From Streptomyces fuscichromogenes (GTDB lineage: Bacteria; Actinomycetota; Actinomycetes; Streptomycetales; Streptomycetaceae), in the NCBI RefSeq assembly GCF_014645815.1, contig NZ_BMML01000008.1, positions 124,001 through 188,000 of the forward strand: a stretch of 64,000 bases of DNA, read 5' to 3'. Made by a program: the position numbers and the translations under genes. Of this stretch, positions 7,483-15,801 are shown one piece after another. Below the pieces are notes generated by a model. It searched no databases. It was not told where the DNA came from and worked only from the letters and a program-made list of their open reading frames with translations. Each line of letters opens with the position of its first letter. Position 1 is the stretch's first letter.

Positions 7483-9185
7483 CCCGCGCCGCCCGCCCGG
7501 CCGTCCACCTGCGCCGCCTCCTGGTGGCCACGGCGGCGGCGGGCACGGGCTTCCTCCTCCTCGCCGCCCTCGGCTACGCGCTGGCCCACCCGGACCACTC
7601 CACGGCGGCGCTGCTGCGCCTGTCCTGGTGCGCGATCCCGGTCGCCGCCACCGTGCACCTGGCGGTCGCGGTGGCCCGAACCGACCCCGCTGCCAGGCCT
7701 CGCTCCGGCCTCTCGGCCTTCGGCCTGGGCCCGGCCCGCCTGATGGCGATCGCCGCCCTCAACACGGCCCTCGCCTGCGTCCTGGGCTCCCTGCTGGCCC
7801 TCCTGGTCTTCCTGCACCTGCGCGGCGACCTCACGGGCATGCCCTTCGACGGCGCGGCGAAGGACTTCCTGGCACCGGACAGGCCCCTCCCCCTCCCGGC
7901 GGCCCTGACCCTCCTGACCGTCCTCCCGGTCCTGGCCTCCACGACGGTCGCGATGGCGCTCCGCCCCCGAGACCTGCCCCACCCCGGCACCCGCTCCCGC
8001 AGGTACGGCCGCTTCGGCGCCTACGAGACAACGGCGAGACGCGAATCCTTCGGCACCTACGGCCGCTTCGGAGCCAACTTCTTCCGCGCCCCGACAACAG
8101 CCCCCCGCCCGCCCGACAACGCCACGCCGACCCTCCAGCCATCCCACACCCCCACGACCGGCAGCCAGCTGCCCCACACCCCCACGACGGACACCGACTC
8201 ACCGCACGCCCCCACCACCGACGCCCAGTCGCCGCACGTCCCCACGACGGGCACCCAGCCACCCCTCGCCACCGGCGGCCAGCCCCCCTCCGCCCCCACG
8301 ACCGGCAGCCGGTCGCCCCTTCGGCCCCTGGGCGGCGCCCAGCCCGCACGTCATCCCGCGGGCGGTCGTGCCGCTGTGGCGGCACGGGTGGGCGCGGACG
8401 GCACCCTGCAAGCGCCGGGAAGCGACACCCCGCCCACCCCCGCCCCCACGGACGGCACCCTGTCGGCGCCGGTGAGCGAAACGCACCCCCCGGCCCCCGC
8501 CGACCGCACCGAGGACACCCCGGACCAGCTCCCCGGCCTCCCCGGCCTCCCCGCCGCCACCCCTCTCGCCGCCGCCACCCTCGCCGGCCTCCCCTGGGGC
8601 GTCGCCGTCCTCGCCGCGGGCCTCGCCGTGGAGTCCTACGCCGGCTTCACCGGGACCACCCCGCAGACGGCGCTCCCCGGCGGCCTCGCCGTAGGCCCCG
8701 TCGGCGTCCTCGTCGGCTGGTCGCTCACCGCCCTCGGCCTGGTCCTCGCCGCCCCCGGCCTCACCCACGTCTGCGGCCTCCTCCTCCAGTCCGTCCGCCC
8801 CGGCGCCCGCCGCCTCCTCGCCGGCCGGGTGCTGATGGCGGAGGCCACCCGCATCGGCCGCCCCCTCGGCGTCGTCTGCGCGGTCGCGTCGGCGGCCTTC
8901 GCGGCCACCACCCTCGACGGCGACGACGGCAGCGCCCCCGCCTTCGGCCCCCTCACCGTGCTCGGCGGCCTGCTGGTGGCCGGCTGCACGGTCGCCACCC
9001 TCCTCACCACGGCCGTGGCGGCCCGCCAGTCCCGCGCCGACACCACCTCGGCCCTGCTCCGCCTCGGCGCCCCGACGACCGTGCTGCGCAGCGCCGCGGC
9101 CCTGCGCGCCGGCGCCCTGGTGGCCTTCTTCGGCCCCCTCACCCTGCTGGTCGCCGAGCTCGCCGCGCTCCCGCTCGCCCGCTGA
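7464..9185 (+). CDS. Membrane permease subunit partner of the degenerate ABC ATPase
   Basis: The best start is GTG 7464, overlapping the ATPase gene, which gives about 573 residues. The N-terminal third has several hydrophobic segments (about residues 13-33, 50-70, 90-118, 145-165). A cytoplasmic-looking linker of about 180 residues follows, rich in Pro and Thr. The C-terminal third is again membrane-embedded (about six segments, ending LLVAELAALPLAR). The layout suggests an FtsX/MacB-like permease with two halves. The linker contains four 10-residue repeats (H-x-PTT type, 8145-8264) and then codons derived from a dispersed DNA repeat (about 8368-8480). The linker therefore seems to have grown by repeat insertion. 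Substrate unknown. Confidence 0.75.
   Translation: MLALRLTRAARPAVHLRRLLVATAAAGTGFLLLAALGYALAHPDHSTAALLRLSWCAIPVAATVHLAVAVARTDPAARPRSGLSAFGLGPARLMAIAALNTALACVLGSLLALLVFLHLRGDLTGMPFDGAAKDFLAPDRPLPLPAALTLLTVLPVLASTTVAMALRPRDLPHPGTRSRRYGRFGAYETTARRESFGTYGRFGANFFRAPTTAPRPPDNATPTLQPSHTPTTGSQLPHTPTTDTDSPHAPTTDAQSPHVPTTGTQPPLATGGQPPSAPTTGSRSPLRPLGGAQPARHPAGGRAAVAARVGADGTLQAPGSDTPPTPAPTDGTLSAPVSETHPPAPADRTEDTPDQLPGLPGLPAATPLAAATLAGLPWGVAVLAAGLAVESYAGFTGTTPQTALPGGLAVGPVGVLVGWSLTALGLVLAAPGLTHVCGLLLQSVRPGARRLLAGRVLMAEATRIGRPLGVVCAVASAAFAATTLDGDDGSAPAFGPLTVLGGLLVAGCTVATLLTTAVAARQSRADTTSALLRLGAPTTVLRSAAALRAGALVAFFGPLTLLVAELAALPLAR
8145..8264 (+). repeat. 30-bp in-frame tandem repeat, four units
   Basis: Four successive 30-bp units encode HTPTTGSQLP, HTPTTDTDSP, HAPTTDAQSP and HVPTTGTQPP inside the permease linker. 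They are in frame and diverged at third and some first positions, so the expansion is not very recent. Confidence 0.9.
8368..8480. repeat. Dispersed repeat element (family B) inside the permease gene
   Basis: The core gtgccgc-N4-gcggcac hairpin, gggtgggcgc and ggcaccctgcaagcgccgg also occurs at 25139-25191. A second shorter copy, ggcaccctgtcggcgccggt, follows at 8454-8473 and is close to the reverse-strand copy at 37805-37865. Here the element is translated as part of the linker. Confidence 0.75.
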
Positions 9186-9206
9186 AAGACCGTACGAGAA
9201 AGGTCC

Positions 9207-9237
9207 GGGCCCGGCGATGACTTTCGCCGTGGCCCCC
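9207..9237 (+). terminator. Hairpin after the permease gene
   Basis: GGGCC-CGGCGA pairs with TCGCCG-GGCCC around a short loop, with one bulge, 22 nt after the permease stop. It is a plausible terminator before the VOC gene. Confidence 0.55.
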
Positions 9238-9280
9238 GGTCTATCCCCGCGAACGGCACGACACCAGAGGGAGAGACCCC

Positions 9281-9688
9281 ATGTACCAGCAGATGATCTT
9301 CGTGAACCTGGCCACCGACGACGTCGCCGCGTCCCGGAAGTTCTTCACGGAGCTGGGCTACTCGATCAACCCGCAGTTCAGCAACGACGACTGCTCCTGC
9401 GTCGTGATCAGCGACACGATCATCGCGATGCTGCTGAGCAAGCAGCGCTACGCCGACTTCACCAAGAAGGAGATCGCCGACTCCACGAAGACCAGCGAGG
9501 TGCTGATCTGCCTCAGCGCGGAGAGCCGCGAGAAGGTCGACGAACTGGTGGAGAAGGCGGTCACGGCCGGCGGCACCGCCAACGACGACGTCCAGGACCA
9601 GGGCTTCATGTACGGCCGTTCCTTCGAGGACCTCGACGGCCACTCCTGGGAGGTCGTGTGGATGGACCCGGCGGCGGTGCAGGGCTGA
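9281..9688 (+). CDS. VOC (glyoxalase/bleomycin-resistance fold) family protein
   Basis: A 135-residue single-domain protein with a strong GGGAGAG site before ATG 9281. The beta-alpha-beta-beta-beta pattern begins MIFVNLATDDVAASRKFF and ends with the family signature DLDGHSWEVVWMDP. It resembles the extradiol-dioxygenase-like or lactoylglutathione-lyase-like group of unknown substrate. Compared with true glyoxalase I, the metal ligands are not all evident. It stands alone, 16 bp before the next gene, so it may be co-transcribed with it. I cannot assign a reaction. Confidence 0.85.
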   Translation: MYQQMIFVNLATDDVAASRKFFTELGYSINPQFSNDDCSCVVISDTIIAMLLSKQRYADFTKKEIADSTKTSEVLICLSAESREKVDELVEKAVTAGGTANDDVQDQGFMYGRSFEDLDGHSWEVVWMDPAAVQG

Positions 9689-9704
9689 TGTCTAGCATGG
9701 GCGG

Positions 9705-10889
9705 GTGCCTCAGACACCCGCCCAGCCGCAGCCCGGCCGACCGCGGCCCGGCCCGCCTCGCCCCGGTCGGCCGCGCCCCGCACTCTCGCACCGGGCCGCC
9801 CGCGACCGTGAGATCGAGTCCCTCGCCGAGTTCGACGAGGTCGTCGCCGCGCACAGGACGCTCGCCCGGTACCGCCTGCAGGCCGTCGACCTGACGGACC
9901 GTACGGACGTCCTGCTGGCCACCGACACCGCCGGCGCCGTCTTCCTCGGCTGCCCGATGTCCCCCGAGGCCGCCGCCCGGGTCGGCGCGTCCGGCGCCCT
10001 GGTGTTCCCGCCGGTCCCGGACCTCCCCTTCGACCCCTACCGCGCCTTCGCCTACACGCCCGGCGAGCTCTTCGACTCGCTCGACGCGGGGTACGAGGCG
10101 ACCCCGGACGCCCGCTCGTACGCCTGGTTCGAGCAGACCAGAGCGGACGGCGACATATTCGCCTCGATGCTGCGCTCGATCCACGACGACGCGGTCTCCG
10201 ACGCGCTGGACGAACTCCTGTCCGGCGCCCGGGTGGTGGGCGTGATGGGCGGCCACGCGATGGCGCGCGGCACGGCGGAGTACGCCGGTGCCGCCCGGCT
10301 CGGCCGGGAGCTGGCGCGGTCCGGCTTCACGGTGGCGACCGGCGGCGGACCGGGCGCGATGGAGGCGGCGAACCTCGGCGCGTACGCGGCCCCCTTCGAC
10401 GACGCGATGCTCGACGAGGCGCTGCGACTCCTCGCCAAGGCACCGTCGTTCCGGCCGTCCGTCACCGACTGGGCGCGCGCCGCCTTCGAGGTCCGCGACC
10501 GCTGGCCGGACGGCGGCCCCTCGGTCGGCATCCCCACCTGGTTCTACGGCCACGAACCGCCGAACGCCTTCGCCGCGCACATCGCCAAGTACTTCGCCAA
10601 CGCCACCCGCGAGGACGGCCTGCTGGCCCGTTCCAACGCCGGTGTGGTGTTCCTGCCGGGCGCCGCCGGGACCGTACAGGAGATCTTCGACAACGCGACG
10701 CCCAACTACTACGAGTCGCGGGGCGAGCCGACCCCGATGGTGCTCGTGAACGAGGCGCACTGGAGCCGGGAACTGCCGGCCTGGCAGCTGCTGACCTCGC
10801 TCGCGGGGAAGCGGACGATGGCGTCCCGTATCGCCCTCGTTGACCGGATCGAGCAAGCTTCACAAGCGCTGAAACGTCTCAGCTGTTAA
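9705..10889 (+). CDS. Rossmann-fold nucleotide-binding protein, LOG/PpnN-like
   Basis: The 394-residue protein starts at GTG 9705. After a Pro/Arg-rich tail of about 28 residues comes a roughly 100-residue N-terminal domain and then a LOG-type domain. That domain has the motif GGGPGAMEA (213-221) and a second motif PGAAGTVQE (318-326) where classical LOG proteins read PGGxGTxxE. LOG enzymes split nucleoside 5'-monophosphates, giving cytokinin bases in plants; PpnN is the longer bacterial relative and is the better size match. The Gly-to-Ala changes in the second motif may alter catalysis. It overlaps nothing, and a promoter region follows it. Confidence 0.8.
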   Translation: MPQTPAQPQPGRPRPGPPRPGRPRPALSHRAARDREIESLAEFDEVVAAHRTLARYRLQAVDLTDRTDVLLATDTAGAVFLGCPMSPEAAARVGASGALVFPPVPDLPFDPYRAFAYTPGELFDSLDAGYEATPDARSYAWFEQTRADGDIFASMLRSIHDDAVSDALDELLSGARVVGVMGGHAMARGTAEYAGAARLGRELARSGFTVATGGGPGAMEAANLGAYAAPFDDAMLDEALRLLAKAPSFRPSVTDWARAAFEVRDRWPDGGPSVGIPTWFYGHEPPNAFAAHIAKYFANATREDGLLARSNAGVVFLPGAAGTVQEIFDNATPNYYESRGEPTPMVLVNEAHWSRELPAWQLLTSLAGKRTMASRIALVDRIEQASQALKRLSC

Positions 10890-11048
10890 AGCGCGGGTAA
10901 AGTCAACACCCGTGGACCGCATATGCGTTGACACTACTTACGGCGCACTTATAGACCTGAGGGACTCTTGGGGATTCTGATGCCTCACCTCACTGTTGCT
11001 TCAATTCCCCTTCAGCCCCCCTCAGTTATGCACTCAGTAAGGACAAAC

Positions 11049-11753
11049 GTGTCCATATCCCGCCGCAGTGCACGTAGTTCCGTGCGCATCCTGGGTGTTG
11101 CCTCCGCGTCGGCCGCGCTGGTCCTGGGCGTCTCCAGCACCGCCCTCGCGTGCAACATCAAAGAGTTCTCCGCCGAAGCCACCTGCGACGGCTCCAACGG
11201 TGTCATCACGGTGACCGACAAGGACGCCTCCGGTACTCCGGCCACCATCAGCGTCTTCCTGGAGAGCAACGGCGCCGACGCCCGCCAGGTCGGCGACGCG
11301 AAGCCGATCAAGGGCACCAAGGAGGGCGCCACGGTCAGCTTCTCCGAGGACTGGGCGCCGAACGCGGTGTACCGGATCCGCGTCACGACCGACAACGGCA
11401 AGGTCGACGCGGACATCACGCCCAACCTGACGACCCCGTCGACGGCGTGCAAGTCCGACGAGAGCTCCAGCCCCTCCCCGTCGGAGTCGGCGACCCCGTC
11501 GCCGTCGGCGTCCGAGTCCACCCCGGCCGAGTCGGACTCCCCGACCCCGTCGGCCTCGGACAGCAGCAGCACCGCTCCGGCGTCCACGTCGAGCAACGCC
11601 CCGTCCCCGGCCGTCGGTGAGTCCAACCTCGCCGAGACCGGTGCCAACTCCAACACCGGCCTGATCGCCGGCATCGCGGCCGCGCTCGTGGTGGCCGGCG
11701 GTGGCGCCGTCTGGTTCGGGATGCGCCGTCGTGGGGCGCACAGCGGTAACTGA
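11049..11753 (+). CDS. Secreted cell-wall protein with C-terminal LAETG sortase signal
   Basis: I chose GTG 11049 because AAGGA sits 5 nt upstream; ATGs at 10980 and 11028 lack such a site. The 234-residue product has a signal peptide (about 1-34, ending ALA). A Cys-containing beta-rich domain follows, with cysteines in CNIKEF, ATCDG and TACKSD. Next comes a Ser/Pro/Thr-rich wall-spanning stretch (about 140-190), then LAETG (194-198), a hydrophobic segment (about 204-226) and a basic tail RRRGAHSGN. LAXTG is the recognition motif of class-E sortases in Streptomyces, which also anchor long chaplins. It is therefore probably covalently linked to peptidoglycan. Ligand or function unknown. Confidence 0.88.
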   Translation: MSISRRSARSSVRILGVASASAALVLGVSSTALACNIKEFSAEATCDGSNGVITVTDKDASGTPATISVFLESNGADARQVGDAKPIKGTKEGATVSFSEDWAPNAVYRIRVTTDNGKVDADITPNLTTPSTACKSDESSSPSPSESATPSPSASESTPAESDSPTPSASDSSSTAPASTSSNAPSPAVGESNLAETGANSNTGLIAGIAAALVVAGGGAVWFGMRRRGAHSGN

Positions 11754-11777
11754 CGCACCTCTGGCTCGAACACCGTC

Positions 11778-11810
11778 GAGGCCCGTCCCCGTGTCCAGGG
11801 GGCGGGCCTC
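11778..11810. terminator. Bidirectional terminator hairpin
   Basis: Arms GAGGCCCG-t-CCCC and GGGG-g-CGGGCCTC form a 12-13 bp stem between the convergent LAETG protein and thiQ genes. Confidence 0.8.
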
Positions 11811-11836
11811 GGCCGTACCCGCGCACGCGCACCCGG

Positions 11837-12856
11837 TCAGTCCAGTACGACGGTCTCCGTCGCGTCGAACTCGACGCCCACCGCGTCCCCGGCCGCCGGG
11901 GCCTCCCGCAGCGTGCAGGCCGCCTCCAGGCGAGGGCCGTCCTGGGGCTGGAGGTGGACGGTGACATGGGTGCCCTGGAAGGTGCGGGCGGCCACCGTGC
12001 AGGGCAGCCCCGCGTCGACGGCGACCAGCCGTACGCCGGCCGGCCGTACCAGCAGGGTCCGGGTCCCCTGCCCGGAGCCCTCGGGCACCGGCACCTTCCC
12101 CCACGGCGTCACGGCGACCGTCCCCTCGACGGTCGCCGGAACCACGTTGCCGAAGCCGAGGAAGCGGGCCACGAACTCGTCCGCGGGCCGCTGCCACACG
12201 TCGAGCGGCGTACCGGTCTGGGCGATCCGCCCGTCCCGCATCACCACCACCCGGTCGGCCAGCGCGAACGCCTCGCCCTGGTCGTGCGTCACGGCGAGCA
12301 CGGTGGTACCCAACCGCCCGAACAGCTCCCGGAGTTCGACCACGAGCCGCTCCCGCAGCGAACGGTCGAGCTGCCCGAGCGGTTCGTCGAGCATGAGCAG
12401 CCGGGGCCGGGGGGCCAGCGCCCGCGCGAGCGCCACCCGCTGCTGTTCACCGCCGGAGAGAGCGGCCACCGCCCGCCGAGCGGCCCCCGGCAGCCCCACC
12501 AGCTCCAGCAACTCGCCCGTCTCAGTGTCCTGTCGCGCCTTGGACGCGCCCCGCATCCGCAGCCCGAAGGCCACGTTCCCGCCCACGTCCCGCTGCGGGA
12601 ACAGCTGATGGTCCTGGAACATCAGCCCGACCCCCCGCCGATGCGCCGGCACCCGGGCCTGGTCGTGCCCGTCGAGCAACACCCGCCCGGAGTCGAGCGG
12701 TTGCAGCCCCGCCACCGCCCGCAGCAGCGTCGACTTGCCGCTCCCGCTCGGCCCCAGCACGCACACCACCTCGTGCTCGGCGACATCGAGTCCGACGGCG
12801 TCCAGCACGGCCCGCCCGCCGAACCGCACGGTGGCCGCGTCCAGCGTCAGCAGCAT
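11837..12856 (-). CDS. thiQ: Thiamine ABC transporter ATPase
   Basis: The start ATG (12854-12856) overlaps the permease stop by one base (TGATG), so translation is coupled. The 339-residue protein has Walker A with Lys41 (GPSGSGKST), a Q-loop (FQDHQLFP), signature LSGGEQQR (133-140), Walker B Asp157-Glu158 and switch His, all intact. A C-terminal extension of about 110 residues resembles a TOBE domain and is longer than in E. coli ThiQ (a family comparison from memory). It energises import of thiamine or its phosphates. The assignment rests on the thiB neighbour and the TPP riboswitch; by itself it could be read as an iron or spermidine ATPase. Confidence 0.88.
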   Translation of the reverse strand: MLLTLDAATVRFGGRAVLDAVGLDVAEHEVVCVLGPSGSGKSTLLRAVAGLQPLDSGRVLLDGHDQARVPAHRRGVGLMFQDHQLFPQRDVGGNVAFGLRMRGASKARQDTETGELLELVGLPGAARRAVAALSGGEQQRVALARALAPRPRLLMLDEPLGQLDRSLRERLVVELRELFGRLGTTVLAVTHDQGEAFALADRVVVMRDGRIAQTGTPLDVWQRPADEFVARFLGFGNVVPATVEGTVAVTPWGKVPVPEGSGQGTRTLLVRPAGVRLVAVDAGLPCTVAARTFQGTHVTVHLQPQDGPRLEAACTLREAPAAGDAVGVEFDATETVVLD

Positions 12857-14493
12857 CAGAACTCCCCCGTCCGGTCGGTCCGCAGCCGTTCGAGAAGCAG
12901 CAGCGCACCGGCGCACACCAGCATGAGAATCGTGGAAAGGGCCATTGCCTGGCCGTAGTTGAGATCACCGGGCCGGGACAGCAGCCGGGCCACGGCGACC
13001 GGCAGGGTCGGGTTGTCGGGCCGGGCGATGAACACCGTCGCCCCGAACTCCCCCAGCGACACCGCGAACGCGAAGCCCGCCGCGATCAGCAGCGCCCGCC
13101 GCACCAGCGGCAGGTCGACCTCCCGCCACACCCGCCACGGAGCGGCCCCGAGCACGGCCGCCGCCTCCCGCAGCCGCTCGTCCACGGCCCGCAGCACGGG
13201 CAGCATGGTCCGTACGACGAAGGGGACGCCGACCAGCGCCTGGGCGAGCGGCACCAGGATCCACGACTGGCGCAGATCCAGCGGCGGCCTGTCGAGCGCG
13301 ATCAGGAACCCGAAGCCGACGGTCACCGCGGACACCCCGAGCGGCAGCATCAGCAGCGCGTCGAAGCCCCGTACCAGCCGCCCCGCGTCCCGTCGGGCCA
13401 GTGCGGCGGCGGCGAGCCCGCCGATCAGCACCGCGAAGGCGGTGGCGGCGGCCGCGTACTCCAGCGAGTTCACGACCGACTCGATCGGCGCTACCAGGAA
13501 GGTCCCTCCGTCGGCGTCGCCCAGCGCCCGGTAGTACCCGAACCCCCCGTCCAGCGACCGCCGTACCAGCACGGCCAGCGGCAGCACCAGGAGTACGGCG
13601 ATGCTGGCGAGGACCCCGGCGAGCAGTGCCCACTGCCCGGTCCCGCGCGGCCGGCGGGCCGTCACCGACGGGTCCACCAGGCGCAGCGCGCTCTCCCGGC
13701 GTCGTACCGTCCAGGCGTGCACGGCGAGGATCGAGCCGACCGCGGCGAACTGGACGATCGTGAGGACGGCGGCCGTGGAGAGGTCGAAGATCTCGGAGGT
13801 CTGCCGGTAGATCTCCACTTCGAGGGTGGCGAAGGTGGGCCCGCCGAGGATCTGCACCACACCGAAGGAGGTGAAGGTGAACAGGAACACCATCAGCGCG
13901 GCGGCGGCCACGGCGGGCGCGAGCGCGGGCAGGGTGACCTTCCGCCAGGAACCGAACGCAGACGCGCCGAGCATCCGGGCGGCCTCCTCCTGCCGCGGGT
14001 CCAGTTGCGCCCAGAGCCCGCCCACCGTCCGCACGACGACCGCGTAGTTGAAGAAGACGTGCGCCAACAGGATGGCCCAGACAGTGGTGTCGAGCCGTAC
14101 GCCCCACAACTCGTCCAGCAGCCCGCCCCGTCCGACGAGGGCGAGGAAGGCGGTGCCCACCACGACCGTCGGCAGCACGAAGGGAACCGTCACCACGGCC
14201 CGCAGCACCTGCTTGCCCGGGAAGTCGAGGCGGGCGAAGACATAGGCGGCGGGCAGCGCGGCCAGCAGGGTGAGCGCGGTGGAGGCGAGCGCCTGCCAGG
14301 TGGTGAACCACAGCACGTGCCGGATGTCGGACTGGGCCACCACGTCGGCGATCCGTCCGAACCGCCAGACCCCGTCGACCTTCAGTCCGCGGGCGACGAT
14401 CGCCGCGACCGGCCAGGCGAAGAAGACGGCGAAGAACGCGACGGGCAGGGCCATCAGCCCGAGCCGCGCCGCGCTCCCGCGCCGGCCGCTCAC
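12856..14493 (-). CDS. thiP: Thiamine ABC transporter permease, fused two-domain type
   Basis: GTG 14493 overlaps the thiB stop by 4 bp (GTGA), which gives 545 residues. Longer starts at 14514 and 14526 have no better binding site. About 12 hydrophobic segments form two homologous halves, each with an EAA-type loop (EEAARMLGASAFGSWRKVTLP in the first half and LREAAAVLGAAPWRVWREVD in the second, residue runs of about 20). This fused architecture is typical of ThiP and of ferric-ion FbpB permeases. It forms the membrane channel with thiQ as ATPase. The riboswitch upstream of thiB settles thiamine as the likely substrate. Confidence 0.9.
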   Translation of the reverse strand: MSGRRGSAARLGLMALPVAFFAVFFAWPVAAIVARGLKVDGVWRFGRIADVVAQSDIRHVLWFTTWQALASTALTLLAALPAAYVFARLDFPGKQVLRAVVTVPFVLPTVVVGTAFLALVGRGGLLDELWGVRLDTTVWAILLAHVFFNYAVVVRTVGGLWAQLDPRQEEAARMLGASAFGSWRKVTLPALAPAVAAAALMVFLFTFTSFGVVQILGGPTFATLEVEIYRQTSEIFDLSTAAVLTIVQFAAVGSILAVHAWTVRRRESALRLVDPSVTARRPRGTGQWALLAGVLASIAVLLVLPLAVLVRRSLDGGFGYYRALGDADGGTFLVAPIESVVNSLEYAAAATAFAVLIGGLAAAALARRDAGRLVRGFDALLMLPLGVSAVTVGFGFLIALDRPPLDLRQSWILVPLAQALVGVPFVVRTMLPVLRAVDERLREAAAVLGAAPWRVWREVDLPLVRRALLIAAGFAFAVSLGEFGATVFIARPDNPTLPVAVARLLSRPGDLNYGQAMALSTILMLVCAGALLLLERLRTDRTGEF

Positions 14494-15578
14494 CTGAGTA
14501 CGAGTGACGTCCACGTCTTGACCCACTGGTCACGGTTGGCGGCGATGCTGTCCGGCGCCATGGTCTCGGGGTCCTTGGCGGCGGGCCCGTACTCGGTGAA
14601 CTCGGCGGGCACCGTGGCCCCCTTGACCACCGGGTACACGAACATGTTCAGCGGCATGTCCTCCTGGAACTCCTTGGAGACCAGGAAGTCGATGAGCGCC
14701 TTGCCGCCCTCGGTGTTCCGCGCGTTGCTGAGCAGTCCGGCGAACTCGATCTGCCGGAAGCAGGTGCCGGTCGCGACCCCGGTGGGCGCGGTGCTCGGCT
14801 TCGGGTCGGCGTAGATGACCTCGGCGGGCGGGGAGGAGGCGTACGACACGACGAGCGGCCGGTCGCCGCCCGCCTTCCTGCCGCCGGCCGAGCCGGAGAA
14901 CTCCTCGTTGTAGGCCTGCTCCCAGCCGTCGACGACCTTGACGCCGTTGGCCTTGAGCTTCTTCCAGTAGTCCGGCCAGCCGCCGTTCCCGTACTCGGCG
15001 GCGGACCCGAGCAGGAACCCGAGCCCCGGCGAGGAGGTGGACGCGTTCTCGGTGACGAGGAGGTTCTTGTACTGCGGCTTGACGAGGTCGGCGTAGGACG
15101 TCGGCGGGGTCAGCTTGTGCTTGCTGAAGTACGCCTTGTCGTAGTTGACGCAGATGTCGCCGTAGTCGATGGGCGTCACCCGGTGCCTGGCCGCGTCGAG
15201 CTGGTACGCCGTACCGACCGTGCCGAGCCCCTTGGCCGCGTACGGCTGGAAGAGACCGTTGTCGAGGGCCCGGGACAGCAGGGTGTTGTCGACGCCGAAG
15301 AAGACGTCCCCCTGCGGGTTGTCCTTGGTCAGGATCGCCTTGTTGACGGCCTGTCCGGCGTCACCGTCCTTGAGGACCCGGACCTGGTAGCCGGACCGCT
15401 TCTCGAAGTCCTTGAGCACGTTCTTGGAGACGGCCCACGAGTCGTGGCTGACGAGGGTGACGGTCTTCGACCCGGCCCCGTCGTCCGACGACGAGGGCGA
15501 GGACGAGCACGCGGACAGCGTCACGAGCCCGAGGCCGACCGCGGCGGCCACGAAGGTTCTGGTGTGCGTGGTGTGCAC
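14490..15578 (-). CDS. thiB: Thiamine-binding lipoprotein of ABC importer
   Basis: GTG 15578 follows AGGAGG by 9 nt. The 362-residue precursor has a signal peptide with lipobox LSAC (Cys24), then the binding-protein fold. Diagnostic ThiB/TbpA stretches are visible: DVFFGVDNTLLSRAL, PIDYGDICVNYDK, ASTSSPGLGFLL, GWEQAYNEEF and VVSYASSPPAEVIY. It captures thiamine outside the membrane and delivers it to ThiP. It is the first gene of thiBPQ and has a TPP riboswitch in its 5' leader, so expression should fall when thiamine pyrophosphate is plentiful. Confidence 0.93.
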   Translation of the reverse strand: MHTTHTRTFVAAAVGLGLVTLSACSSSPSSSDDGAGSKTVTLVSHDSWAVSKNVLKDFEKRSGYQVRVLKDGDAGQAVNKAILTKDNPQGDVFFGVDNTLLSRALDNGLFQPYAAKGLGTVGTAYQLDAARHRVTPIDYGDICVNYDKAYFSKHKLTPPTSYADLVKPQYKNLLVTENASTSSPGLGFLLGSAAEYGNGGWPDYWKKLKANGVKVVDGWEQAYNEEFSGSAGGRKAGGDRPLVVSYASSPPAEVIYADPKPSTAPTGVATGTCFRQIEFAGLLSNARNTEGGKALIDFLVSKEFQEDMPLNMFVYPVVKGATVPAEFTEYGPAAKDPETMAPDSIAANRDQWVKTWTSLVLR

Positions 15579-15666
15579 GGGTGTTTTCCTCCTGGAGTTG
15601 ACCAGGAAGAGACGCGGCCCCGCCCGCGGTGTGCGGGCAGGGCGCAACAGCTTGAGTGATGACCGA

Positions 15667-15752
15667 ACTTCCTACCCAGAATGACCTGGGCGAGGTTCAG
15701 AGGGTCTGCGGCCCGATTGCCGCACTCTCAGCGCTGTGGCGCTCCCCTGTCG
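15667..15752 (-). promoter_or_regulatory. TPP (THI-box) riboswitch controlling thiBPQ
   Basis: Read on the minus strand, the leader has the conserved elements in order: ACAGGGGAGC, GCTGAGAGTGCGG, a variable stem, then ACCCTCTGAACCTCGCCCAG and a closing CTGGGTAGGAAGT. These match the TPP aptamer helices P1-P5, including the CUGAGA and GAACCUG cores. It ends about 90 nt before the thiB GTG. A hairpin closer to the ribosome site (about 15605-15650, GC-rich) could sequester the AGGAGG, which would suggest translational control. Confidence 0.93.
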
Positions 15753-15801
15753 GAATATGAAGATGTGGTGGCCTGATCCTACCGCCCGGCCCCCACGGCG
15801 G

